Source: Limisphaerales bacterium (GTDB taxonomy: Bacteria; Verrucomicrobiota; Verrucomicrobiia; Limisphaerales; UBA11358). Taken from it: DNA of 28,509 nt. The notes under the pieces were generated by a model. That model ran no database searches. It was not told the DNA's origin and saw nothing but the letters and a program-made list of their open reading frames with translations. The position numbers and the translations under genes are program-made. Position 1 is the first letter of the stretch; every line of letters starts with the position of its first letter. The stretch lies in assembly GCA_027451565.1 (NCBI GenBank), contig DAIDJC010000008.1, positions 1-28,509 of the forward strand, read 5' to 3'. Below, in pieces: positions 7,324-15,525 of the stretch.

Positions 7324-8844
7324 TCAAGACACCCAACCGGAATTGAGTCCATAGGCGGTGTCATTCCAGAAAAGCTCCTGTTTGAACCGGCGCAGCCGCG
7401 TCTCGGCATCTATGACCACAAGCTCAATGCCGGCAATGGAGGCAAAATCTTCGATCATTTCCGTGGTCACCGCCTGGCTGAACCCGGTGTGGTGGGCACC
7501 ACCCGCCAGAATCCATGCCGCACAGGCGGTCTCGAAATCAGGTCGGCATTTCCAAACCGCTTGGGCCACAGGCAGCTTGGGCATGGCCTGCCCGGGCTTC
7601 ACCACGTCCACCTCATTGACCAGCAAACGAAAACGGTTCCCAAAATCCATCAATGCCGCATTCAATCCTGGTCCGGCAGGCGTGTTAAAAATAAGCCGGG
7701 CGGGATCCGCTTTTCCACCAATTCCCAGAGGATGCACCGCCAGCGCGGGACGACCGTCTGCAATACTCGGGCAGATTTCCAGCATATGCGAGCCCAACAC
7801 CAGTTTCCCGGAGGAATTCAAATGGTAGGTATAATCTTCCATGAAAGAAGTGCCGCCAGCCAGGCCGGTGGCCATCACTTTCATTGCCCTCACCAGAGCC
7901 GCCGTTTTCCAGTCGCCTTCCCCCGCAAATCCATACCCATCCGCCATGAGTCTTTGCGGGGCAAGCCCGGGCAATTGGGAAAGCCCATGCAAATCCTCGA
8001 AGGTCGTGGTGAATGCCTTGAACCCGCCCTCCTCAAGGAAGGCACGCAGCCCCAATTCTATCCGCCCCGCATCCCGAATCGAAGCGTGCCGCGCACCGCC
8101 CGTTTTCAGGTCCGAAGCCATGTGGTAACTGGACTCATATTCCTTCACCAAGGCATCAATTTCCCCGGAGGTCACCCCATTGACCTTGCGCACAAGGTCG
8201 CCCACTCCGTATCCATTGACCGAGAAACCAAACTTCATTTGCGCCGCGACCTTGTCTCCTTCGGTCACGGCCACCTCGCGCATGTTGTCACCAAAGCGCG
8301 CAACGCGGGTCCCCTGCCAGTCATGCCAGGCCGCCGCCGCCCGGGTCCATGCCCCCAAGCGCTCCTGCACCTGCGGCTCCTGCCAGAACCCAACCACCAC
8401 TTTACGGTTCCTCCGCAGCCGGCTCCAAATAAAACCATGCTCCCGGTCCCCATGGGCGGCTTGGTTCATGTTCATGAAATCCATGTCAATGGTGGACCAC
8501 GGAATATCGCGATTGTACTGCGTGTGAAGATGGGCGGCTGGCTTGCTCAGTTGTTTAAGCCCGTTGATCCACATTTTTGAGGGCGAGAAGGTATGGCACC
8601 AGGTGATGAGGCCAATGCACTGCGGGGCGTGGTTGGCATCGCGGCAAAGGTCCGTCACCGCTTCCGGCGTCACCAATACCGGCTTGAACACCACCTTTAC
8701 AGGTATGGAAGCGGAAGCATCCAGCGCCGCCGCCATTTCCCGGGAATGATCCGCCACTGCCTTCAGGGTTTCCGGTCCATACAAATGCTGGCTGCCGGTT
8801 ACAAACCAGACTTCAAGTGATTTCAATTGGATTTGATTTTTCAT
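7324..8844 (-). CDS. araA: L-arabinose isomerase
   Basis: This 506-residue cytoplasmic metalloenzyme converts L-arabinose to L-ribulose. The residues that bind manganese and act in catalysis in E. coli AraA (E306, E333, H350, H450) appear as E309 (AGEGDWKT), E336 (SFMEDYTY), H353 (LGSHMLE) and H452 (GAHHTGFS). The N-terminal VWFVTGSQHLYG (12-23) is a family hallmark. Start ATG 8844 fits this N-terminus. It lies inside the last codons of the ROK regulator gene, giving a 32-base overlap and probable translational coupling. No clear Shine-Dalgarno sequence precedes it. Identification is secure. Confidence 0.97.
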   Translation of the reverse strand: MKNQIQLKSLEVWFVTGSQHLYGPETLKAVADHSREMAAALDASASIPVKVVFKPVLVTPEAVTDLCRDANHAPQCIGLITWCHTFSPSKMWINGLKQLSKPAAHLHTQYNRDIPWSTIDMDFMNMNQAAHGDREHGFIWSRLRRNRKVVVGFWQEPQVQERLGAWTRAAAAWHDWQGTRVARFGDNMREVAVTEGDKVAAQMKFGFSVNGYGVGDLVRKVNGVTSGEIDALVKEYESSYHMASDLKTGGARHASIRDAGRIELGLRAFLEEGGFKAFTTTFEDLHGLSQLPGLAPQRLMADGYGFAGEGDWKTAALVRAMKVMATGLAGGTSFMEDYTYHLNSSGKLVLGSHMLEICPSIADGRPALAVHPLGIGGKADPARLIFNTPAGPGLNAALMDFGNRFRLLVNEVDVVKPGQAMPKLPVAQAVWKCRPDFETACAAWILAGGAHHTGFSQAVTTEMIEDFASIAGIELVVIDAETRLRRFKQELFWNDTAYGLNSGWVS

Positions 8845-10030
8845 AAAATTTATTTTTTGCGGTGAAGGACTGCTTAAGCATCGGTTCGGGTGCGATAAAC
8901 CGGTCAATGCCCACAGACACCAACCCGGCCATACGGTTCCGGGCCTCGACATGGCAATCCACCACACCGAATCGGGCCCAGATGGATCCCTCGCGTATGC
9001 CGTCCACGAGCCTCGCCACCACCTTGGGATTAAGCTCGTTCAAGGCTCCCGTCAGGACGACCCGGCGAAGACCCAGAACATTCAATGCTCCGGCGATCAC
9101 CACTGCGGCGGCCTGAAGCGCCCTGCCCAGCCAGGGCTCCACGCCCCGCGTAACGATATGACACTGCAACTCCGACCAGCCATGCCTTTTGGCAGGATGC
9201 TCCTCGGCAAAACTTCGCAAAAGTCCGTGAACAGAAACCAGCGTTTCCAGGCATCCAGTGGCTCCGCAGCCACACTTGCGCCGGTTGCCTGGCACCGGGG
9301 TGTGCCCCAGTTCCCCGATCGGCTGCGAACTGGCGAACGGCTTGCCCCCAGTCAATATGGCCCCGCCAACACCGTCGCCAAAATCCACCAGCAAAAAATC
9401 CTCATGCTCGGGATGCTGCCGATGATGGCCCAGCGCCAGAGTTCGCTCTTCCTGCACCAAAAACACCGGGATTTTCCAGTGGCGCCGGATAAGCCCCGGC
9501 AGGTCCGCCTTCTCACTCCAATGGATGTTGGGCGAAAAAATAACCCGGCCCGCAGGCTCATCCACTACCCCGGGCACACTAAGCACCGCGCAATGAAATT
9601 TGTGCCGCCGACTGCGTGCAGCAATCCGCTTGAGCGACCGTTCCCATGCCCGTAAAGGGTTTGCCCCCTTGCCAGGGTGCATCAGGCGTTCCTGCCACAA
9701 CGGAGGACTCGAAGCGTTCAGCGGCAATTCATAAAAATCCGAATGGCCCACTCCCATTTGGATTCCCAGAAAACCCGGACGCGAACGATTCAGGCAGAGC
9801 AGCCTGCCCGGTCTCCCGGGTCCAGCCAAGGGCGCGGAGGAATCTGCCGCTGGCGTGATTTCCTCCAGGATGTTTTCCCGGAGCAACTCATCCACGATTT
9901 TTCCCGCCGTGGGCTGGCTCATGCCCAGCGACCGTGCCAGGCCAGCCCGCGACGCAAGCCCGGCTTTTTCCATCTGCCTGATGAGGGCGCGACGGTTGAG
10001 CATGCCCATGCGGGCGGGCAAAAGTATCAT
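8813..10030 (-). CDS. ROK-family transcriptional regulator (NagC/XylR type), likely regulator of the arabinose operon
   Basis: This 405-residue protein has an N-terminal winged helix-turn-helix (about 14-56, with ASRAGLARSLGMSQPTAGK) followed by a ROK domain. Visible ROK features are PGVVD (153-157), DFGDGVGGAI (216-225), and GELGHTPV (239-246) with the zinc site H243, C253, C255 and C260. In sugar-kinase members an N-D pair near residue 195 supplies the catalytic Asp; here the stretch reads QEERTLAL, so kinase activity is unlikely. It is the first gene of the operon and overlaps araA by 32 bases, which suggests that it represses its own transcript and responds to arabinose or a derivative. 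Start ATG 10030 is preferred; ATGs at 10009 and 10003 are possible. The effector is inferred from context. Confidence 0.88.
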   Translation of the reverse strand: MILLPARMGMLNRRALIRQMEKAGLASRAGLARSLGMSQPTAGKIVDELLRENILEEITPAADSSAPLAGPGRPGRLLCLNRSRPGFLGIQMGVGHSDFYELPLNASSPPLWQERLMHPGKGANPLRAWERSLKRIAARSRRHKFHCAVLSVPGVVDEPAGRVIFSPNIHWSEKADLPGLIRRHWKIPVFLVQEERTLALGHHRQHPEHEDFLLVDFGDGVGGAILTGGKPFASSQPIGELGHTPVPGNRRKCGCGATGCLETLVSVHGLLRSFAEEHPAKRHGWSELQCHIVTRGVEPWLGRALQAAAVVIAGALNVLGLRRVVLTGALNELNPKVVARLVDGIREGSIWARFGVVDCHVEARNRMAGLVSVGIDRFIAPEPMLKQSFTAKNKFYEKSNPIEIT

Positions 10031-10066
10031 TACTTAATAAAACTACTAAATTAATATATTCGTCAA
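10031..10066 (-). promoter_or_regulatory. Putative promoter and operator of the arabinose operon
   Basis: This is the most AT-rich stretch near the operon and lies directly before the ROK gene. On the minus strand TTGACG (complement of 10061-10066) is a good -35 element. A usable -10 of T/A-rich sequence (TTTTAT) follows at about 18 bases. Overlapping it is an imperfect palindrome, TTAAT at 10034-10038 and ATTAA at 10050-10054, 21 bases in all, similar in size and AT content to known ROK-regulator operators. An operator overlapping the promoter would fit autorepression. The assignment rests on position and pattern only. Confidence 0.45.
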
Positions 10067-10373
10067 GCGCCATTTTTAATCAACCGGCTTGGAGGACGAA
10101 TTGCATTTTTTGCGGTTGAAGGCTGCGTCCGAAATAAGATGGCATCGGGCGTTGCGTGCTTTAGTTGTCAAGCGCCGGAGCGCTTCACATCCCTGCCGGA
10201 CCCAGAACGGCCCTGGCTTTTGGAATCGGCATTAATTTTACCGGCAGTTTGGCTTTATGGACCATCCCGGCGAACAGCCCAGCGCCCCGGGTTTCCCCGC
10301 CCCGCCTCCGGGCGACGGCGCTTTTGCCCTGGGGCTTTGTTACCGCCGTTGTTACAACACAATCAAGTGGGCT
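10067..10373. other. Intergenic block with hairpins, no gene seen
   Basis: About 300 bases separate the arabinose operon from the end of the glycan operon. Open frames exist, but they run antisense into the WecA-like gene and have no recognisable protein character. The block contains a perfect hairpin, AAGCGC-CGGA-GCGCTT (10170-10185). It also has a very GC-rich part (about 10270-10345) with several complementary C- and G-runs. Near 10105-10126 a 22-base sequence nearly matches one just upstream of araA. The composition resembles the dispersed non-coding repeats common in large verrucomicrobial genomes, but one copy alone cannot prove that. No clear T-tailed terminator for the WecA-like gene was found here. 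Confidence 0.4.
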
Positions 10374-11360
10374 TTACATTCGTTCAAACAACAGGGAGAG
10401 AGATCCCAGCAAGGCGGTCAAAAACCAAAGCAAAGCCACCGCGCGCTCCGGGGAAAATCCGGCATGGACCAGGCGATGGGAGAGATGATTGTGATCTCCC
10501 AACCAAAAAGGTTTGCCTTTTGAGATGCGAAAGAGACTCACCTGCACGATGTCCAACAAGGGGATGCCGAGAACGGCCAAAGGCGAAAGCACGGCCCATG
10601 GGTGAGGGTTCAGCCGGGTGTAAAAATGAGGAAGGATGGCCATGACCGCGAGAAGATAACCGGTGAGGTGGCTTCCGGCATCCCCCAGGTAAACATGCGC
10701 CAAAGGGAAGTTATGGGGAAGAAAACCCAGGAGACCACCAGCCATGAGGAAACCTGTCAAGGCGACAAGGTATTGGCCATTGCAGGCGGCAATGACGGCA
10801 AACCAAAGCGCGCCAATCGCACCCACGCCACCACACAATCCATTCATGTTATCCATGAAATTGAAAGCGTTGATGACAGTCAAAACCCAGAAAACAGTGA
10901 TGGTGTAACTGAAAAGCTCGCTATGCACAAAGAGAGTGATGCGCTTGCTGGCCATGGCCACGGCGAGCGCCACCACCACCTGCCCTGTGAATTTTGCCCC
11001 GGCGCCCAGTTCATGGCGGTCGTCCAACCAGCCCAGCAAGGTGATTCCCACCGCTCCGCCGCCCAGCACCAAAAGCTCTGAAAAACGGCGGTTGAGACCG
11101 TGAACCAGCAGGTTTGCAGACTCAAACCGGAACCAGCCCGATTTCAGTGCAAGGGCCCCAAGCAGGACAGGAAGAAGAATGGCCGTGAGCAATGCCGCTC
11201 CACCCGCCAGCGGCACCGGCTCATGCTGGGTTTTTCTGGGCCCAGGGTCGTCCACCAACCCTGCCCTGAGACAAGCTTGCCGCCACCACGGCACAGACAG
11301 CCATGCGATAAGCCAGGAACTGACAAACGCAACCAGATAAATGAAAACAGGAAAACTCAT
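10374..11360 (-). CDS. WecA/TagO-like polyprenyl-phosphate sugar-phosphate transferase (MraY superfamily)
   Basis: This 328-residue membrane protein has about ten helices. Enzymes of this family transfer a sugar-1-phosphate from a UDP-sugar (often GlcNAc) to undecaprenyl phosphate at the inner face of the membrane, starting glycan chains. Family signatures are present in order: DDPGPRKTQH at 37-46, the DDxxE-like LDDRHE at 112-117, NAFNFMDNMNGL at 164-175, YLGDAGS at 224-230, and the cytoplasmic GDHNHLSHRL at 288-297. The ATG at 11360 overlaps the glycosyltransferase stop in an ATGA, confirming the start and the operon. It is the last gene of a four-gene set. It is a WecA/TagO-type enzyme rather than MraY, judging by its length, the HxH-type loop and the surrounding genes. 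The exact sugar is unknown. Confidence 0.87.
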   Translation of the reverse strand: MSFPVFIYLVAFVSSWLIAWLSVPWWRQACLRAGLVDDPGPRKTQHEPVPLAGGAALLTAILLPVLLGALALKSGWFRFESANLLVHGLNRRFSELLVLGGGAVGITLLGWLDDRHELGAGAKFTGQVVVALAVAMASKRITLFVHSELFSYTITVFWVLTVINAFNFMDNMNGLCGGVGAIGALWFAVIAACNGQYLVALTGFLMAGGLLGFLPHNFPLAHVYLGDAGSHLTGYLLAVMAILPHFYTRLNPHPWAVLSPLAVLGIPLLDIVQVSLFRISKGKPFWLGDHNHLSHRLVHAGFSPERAVALLWFLTALLGSLSLLFERM

Positions 11361-12547
11361 GAAACCAGGCCGCGTTCCAAGGCCAGCCGCTTGTAAACGG
11401 CCAACTGATCTTGAACCATTTTATCCACGCGAAAATTTGCCGCCACAAAATCCCGCCCCGTCTTGCCGAGACGCTGGCAAAGGGATGGGTTGCCGGCAAG
11501 GTGTTCCAACGCCGAGGCCACGCCATGGAAATCACCGGAGGAAATCAAAAACCCCGTGTCGCCATTTTGGCACACCTCATCGGCGCCATCAAAGTCATAG
11601 GACACCACGGGTTTGCCGGCGGCCAATGCCTGGGGCAAGGCTCGCGAAAGGGCTTCGCGAAAGGAGAGATGCGCCAGGCAATCCATGATGCCCACCAGGA
11701 CAGGCACCTGGGAGGGTTGCACAAGGCCGGCGAAAACGATCCGGTCGCGGATGCCCAGTTTTCTGGCATGTTGTTCCAATTGGCCGCGCAAGACCCCATC
11801 ACCCACCAGCAGAAGCCTGGCTCGGGGGACCCTTGGCGCCAAACAGGCAAATGCCTCAAGCAAATCCGTGTGCCCTTTGAGGGGAACAAGCCGGGCGACT
11901 TTGCCAATGACAAAATGACTGGGATGCAATCCCCATTTCATCCTCAAATCAGCGAGGTTGGCGCTCTGAAGATAGGGTTCAAGCGGAAAGCCACTGAAAA
12001 TACGGGTGTAAAATTCAGGCCTACCTATTCCGGCCTTGAGATAGATGCGAGCCATGGCTGCGGCGGAACAGAAGAAATGATGGGTATAACGGCCGGCAAA
12101 ACGTTCCGCCATGGTGAAGGCCTGATTGGCCAAGGCTCCCTGAAACGGGCCAAAAGAAGGGCCATGAATATGATGAATAATGACTGGAACACCTGCCCTG
12201 TGGGCTGCAATGCGGCCCAGAATGCCTGCTTTTCCGCTGTGGGTATGAACAATGTGCGGCTGCTGGCGGCGCAGCACTTTTTCCAGTTTCACCAGGGCCA
12301 CAAGGTCCTTGGCAGGATGCACAGGCCGGACCAATTCCGGTATTTTGGTTAAAAGCCCGGGCACCTTTAAAACATCCGGCTCCAAGGTTCCCTCGGGACC
12401 CTCGGAAGGCCCGGAGATTAAATTCAACTCCAGTCCGGGTATTTGCCTCAGGCCCAGCAGGGTGGAAACCGTGTTTTCCTGTGCGCCGCCGATGATGAGC
12501 CGCGTGATGATATGCGTGATGCGCATGACGGGATTTGCCCGGATCAC
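11357..12547 (-). CDS. Glycosyltransferase, GT4-type (GT-B fold)
   Basis: This 396-residue cytoplasmic glycosyltransferase opens with ITHIITRLIIGGAQENT, the usual acceptor-side N-terminus of this group. HTHSGKAGILGR follows at about 101. The donor half has GKVARLVPLKGHTDLLEAF, LLLVGDGVLRG and an EX7E-like FREALSRALPQALAAGKPV. The protein probably adds a sugar to a lipid-linked or surface glycan; donor and acceptor cannot be read from the sequence. The GTG at 12547 overlaps the upstream stop (GTGA), a classic coupling arrangement, so I use it. ATG 12526, seven codons in, fits the conserved N-terminus equally well. It overlaps the WecA-like gene by four bases downstream. Confidence 0.85.
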   Translation of the reverse strand: MIRANPVMRITHIITRLIIGGAQENTVSTLLGLRQIPGLELNLISGPSEGPEGTLEPDVLKVPGLLTKIPELVRPVHPAKDLVALVKLEKVLRRQQPHIVHTHSGKAGILGRIAAHRAGVPVIIHHIHGPSFGPFQGALANQAFTMAERFAGRYTHHFFCSAAAMARIYLKAGIGRPEFYTRIFSGFPLEPYLQSANLADLRMKWGLHPSHFVIGKVARLVPLKGHTDLLEAFACLAPRVPRARLLLVGDGVLRGQLEQHARKLGIRDRIVFAGLVQPSQVPVLVGIMDCLAHLSFREALSRALPQALAAGKPVVSYDFDGADEVCQNGDTGFLISSGDFHGVASALEHLAGNPSLCQRLGKTGRDFVAANFRVDKMVQDQLAVYKRLALERGLVS

Positions 12548-15486
12548 CGTTCCAATATTTTCAACCTTTGACTGACTTGCAGCGCTTCCGGCGTATTGGT
12601 TGGGGAATTGGCCAAGTAAAGCCGGTAATTTTTCACCGCTTCATTGGTGTCTCCCAGTTTCCAAGCAATTTCACCCAGCCCATACGCGATTTGAAAGGAG
12701 TTTGGATGATCGGCCTGAAGCTGCAAATAACCCTTGCGCGCCTCATCCAGGCGTCCGGCATCCAGGCAGGCCAATGCGCGATCAAACAATACCGACGCAT
12801 TGTTGGTGGCCAGGGTGAGGGTATGGTCAAAACTCTGAATGGCGGGGATAAACTGCCCCGATTTCATCAGGGCCAACCCCTGGGCAAACCACCATTGCGG
12901 CTCGGTGGGTGATTCCGATATTTTGCGGGCGGCCAGGCTCAATGCATTGGTCAAAGAACCCACCTCCAAACTCGCTTGTATGGCTACCGATACAAGGCGT
13001 TCGTTATCAGGCTGGCGCAATATTTCGCGATTCAGGGTCTCGATGCCTTTTTGAAAATCCCGATCCTGGAAATAGGCGGCGGATCGAAGCGTGGCCAGGC
13101 TGGTTTGGTCCGCTTGCGACAGCCCAAACCGGGCAGGATCACGGGCGGGATCATCCAAAATGGCCAGGGCTTTGTCCGGCAGGTGATTGAGCAGATAAGC
13201 GCTGGCCAAACGACGGCGAACGTCAAAGAGATTCGGCGCAAAGCTTTCCACCCAATTCAAGGGAGCCACCGCTTGCCGGTACAATCCGCTGCGGTCAGCA
13301 AGCAGGATTGCGTTCTCGTAGGCAAAACTAATGTCATCCACTGGACCATTTTCCGCCAATAATTCCTCCCAATCATTAGCCTTGCCCAATTGGTCTGGAA
13401 GGGTGCGTGCCAAGTCAATCGCAGGAGGTCCACCCTTGGAAAGTTCCCGGTGAAACCTGAGATTCACCTTGGCGCTGAAATTTCCCGGGTTTACCTGGAG
13501 TGAATCATTGAATGCGTTGGTCGCCATGTCCTCGCTCCCGGAAAACGCCAACTGCACGCCCCAAGCATCCAATCCCACCGAGTAAAGTGTCGCAGCCAGG
13601 ACTGCATTGGGGTTGGCTTGAACGGGCACCCGCAGACGCTTCAATAATTTGTCAGGCCATTTTGTGGATGTTTTGGAGGAGGCCGAAACCTGCCATGCGG
13701 CGGCAGGCCCATCAACTTTCATCAAACCCATCCAGAAATTCTGGTTTTCCTGGATCAGGCTTGCATTGAGTGGAGGTGGCAGCAAAGTGTCAGACGGTAG
13801 GGTTTTGAGGTTGTAATGCAAACCATGCGGTTCCAAATAAAAGGATTCGAAGAAGTAACCGAAACTGGGGTTTAAATAGCAGAGGGTGTTTGAGCGAGCC
13901 AGTTGGTTTAAAAATTTCAGCATTCCCAACTCATTGAATACCATGGGTTTTTTATCCTTGAATATTTCAGGCCATTGTTTGGGATATTGCCTGTGCAGGA
14001 ATCGCTGGTAGGTGGAAAATTTCATGCTCGAAGTGTCCACCACGGGGTATTTATTCCAAAGCCCTTCCCTGGCCAGCATGGCTTCCACCAAATAGCCGTG
14101 AACCGGCTGGAAATAAGGCGCATCCATGTCTCCCAACAGAATGGCTCCATCAGGCGGCAGGTTCTGAGTGGTCTGCCGGGCGTAGTTCAAAAGTGTGTGG
14201 TCATTCTCGGCCCGCAAAATCGGGGCATTTTTGTATATCAACAGCAGCAAGCCACCTGATCCAGCAATCAAAGTGCCCCCGACTATAAAGGGACACAACC
14301 ACATCAAAGAGGCGGGCAGGACAGGAATGGGTGTGTGTGGCCCACGCCGGGACCGCTGGGGGATTTTGCCAAAAAGCAGGAGCGTGAAACCGGAAAAATA
14401 TCCCAGGCACAACGCCGCCAGAAGGTATAACGTCAACCCCGGCGTGGATGCCAAAGTCAGAAATTTGGGACTGAAGGGGGGATCAAACATGACCCAGCCA
14501 CAAAGCCCGAGAAACCCCGCGTTGCCGAGGTAGAACAGGTAATTCACCAGGGTTTTACTGCTGCCACTGGTATCCCCATAATTGGCGCTCCACCGAATGG
14601 AAAGCACCAGCAGCGGAAGAAAGGTGGACAGGGAGATCATGACCAGTTGCCGCCAGATGAATCCATGGCTCAGGATTCTCAGGATATACCAGTCCATGCC
14701 CAACGCCGGGCGCATGGCTTGCCAAAAACCCACGGGATATTGCCCTGAAACCAAGGCGACCAAGGGAAGCAGTAGAATCAGCCAAACTCCTGCCAGATAG
14801 CCGCCCATGAGCCGCACCAAAAAGCGGGCATTGAAAAAATCCATTCCCCGTATCCAAATAACCGCCGTGACAAAGACCGGGGCGTAAGCCAAAAAAGACC
14901 AGTGCTCTGCCACTCCCGCACCAAAGCCCAAGGCGGCGAGGTAGATGCGTTGGGGAACTTCATCCAGACGATATTCCAGCAACTGCCAGAGAATGGCTGC
15001 AAAAAGCAGCAACTCCAGGCTTTCGCCGGTAAAATTGGTGGCATGCTCCCAAAATGTCTGCTGGAATCCCAGCATTCCCGCCGCCAAGATTGGGGGAAAA
15101 GGCGCCCATTTGCCGGTGAAAAACGAGAAATCACTGCGTTCACGCTGGCGTTCCAACTCCAGGCGGTCGTGAGGAAGGATAGCCACGCACCTGGCCAGCA
15201 ACCCCAGGGTGGTTGCAGCGCAAGCCGCCGAAAAGATATTCAATGCCAAGGGCAATGTCCCGGCCGAAAAGAGACGAAAAGGCAAGGAGACCATGAAAAC
15301 AAGGGGGCTGACTAGTTGAGGTTGCCAATTCCACCCTTCTGCCATCACCACCCGGGAAAGGTTTAAAAGGTTCACCCATGTATTCAAAGTCAGCAAATAC
15401 ACGGCAAACATGACCGCCGCCAGCACCCATGGGAGATACCGCACTGCAAACTGCCTTCTAGGATCCTTTGGTGTCTCGATTGCCAT
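12544..15486 (-). CDS. DUF2723-like multispanning membrane protein with C-terminal TPR repeats
   Basis: This 980-residue protein has two parts. Residues about 1-440 hold some ten to twelve hydrophobic helices arranged as in DUF2723 proteins, which are related to lipid-linked-sugar-using glycosyltransferases such as TMEM260/PMT-type enzymes. The first long loop after helix 1 and 'FQQTFWEHATNFTGESLEL' fit that family, though the acidic residues normally seen in the first loop are not obvious. After about 440 comes a large soluble domain. The last 200 or so residues are TPR-like helices (for example KSGQFIPAIQSFDHTLTLATN and LGDTNEAVKNYRLYL). The gene is 39 bases after the methyltransferase and overlaps the GT4 gene by four bases. 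A role in protein or glycan glycosylation at the cell surface is inferred from family and neighbours. Confidence 0.7.
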   Translation of the reverse strand: MAIETPKDPRRQFAVRYLPWVLAAVMFAVYLLTLNTWVNLLNLSRVVMAEGWNWQPQLVSPLVFMVSLPFRLFSAGTLPLALNIFSAACAATTLGLLARCVAILPHDRLELERQRERSDFSFFTGKWAPFPPILAAGMLGFQQTFWEHATNFTGESLELLLFAAILWQLLEYRLDEVPQRIYLAALGFGAGVAEHWSFLAYAPVFVTAVIWIRGMDFFNARFLVRLMGGYLAGVWLILLLPLVALVSGQYPVGFWQAMRPALGMDWYILRILSHGFIWRQLVMISLSTFLPLLVLSIRWSANYGDTSGSSKTLVNYLFYLGNAGFLGLCGWVMFDPPFSPKFLTLASTPGLTLYLLAALCLGYFSGFTLLLFGKIPQRSRRGPHTPIPVLPASLMWLCPFIVGGTLIAGSGGLLLLIYKNAPILRAENDHTLLNYARQTTQNLPPDGAILLGDMDAPYFQPVHGYLVEAMLAREGLWNKYPVVDTSSMKFSTYQRFLHRQYPKQWPEIFKDKKPMVFNELGMLKFLNQLARSNTLCYLNPSFGYFFESFYLEPHGLHYNLKTLPSDTLLPPPLNASLIQENQNFWMGLMKVDGPAAAWQVSASSKTSTKWPDKLLKRLRVPVQANPNAVLAATLYSVGLDAWGVQLAFSGSEDMATNAFNDSLQVNPGNFSAKVNLRFHRELSKGGPPAIDLARTLPDQLGKANDWEELLAENGPVDDISFAYENAILLADRSGLYRQAVAPLNWVESFAPNLFDVRRRLASAYLLNHLPDKALAILDDPARDPARFGLSQADQTSLATLRSAAYFQDRDFQKGIETLNREILRQPDNERLVSVAIQASLEVGSLTNALSLAARKISESPTEPQWWFAQGLALMKSGQFIPAIQSFDHTLTLATNNASVLFDRALACLDAGRLDEARKGYLQLQADHPNSFQIAYGLGEIAWKLGDTNEAVKNYRLYLANSPTNTPEALQVSQRLKILER

Positions 15487-15525
15487 TAATGATCTTGATA
15501 TGCCCAGTCATCTTCAAAGGCTTCA

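Noticed and set aside
7489..8580. Long plus-strand open frame (363 codons) opposite araA
   Set aside because: It lies wholly antisense to araA, whose catalytic residues are all present. Its translation is rich in H, Q, R and P with no domain pattern, as expected for the shadow of a GC-rich gene.
8813..10030. ROK protein as a sugar kinase
   Set aside because: It has a helix-turn-helix domain, and the usual catalytic N-D pair is replaced by E-R, so a regulator is the better reading.
10062..10176. Repeated GTCAAGCGCC (10062-10071 and 10167-10176)
   Set aside because: Ten identical bases twice in a window of this size can be chance. No third copy or regular spacing was seen.
10139..10645. Plus-strand open frames in the gap after the arabinose operon
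   Set aside because: They run antisense into the WecA-like gene, are rich in R, P and G, and show no conserved pattern. The block is better described as non-coding.
11411..12352. Long plus-strand open frame (313 codons) opposite the glycosyltransferase
   Set aside because: It is antisense to a well-recognised GT4-type gene and has no recognisable family, membrane or signal features.
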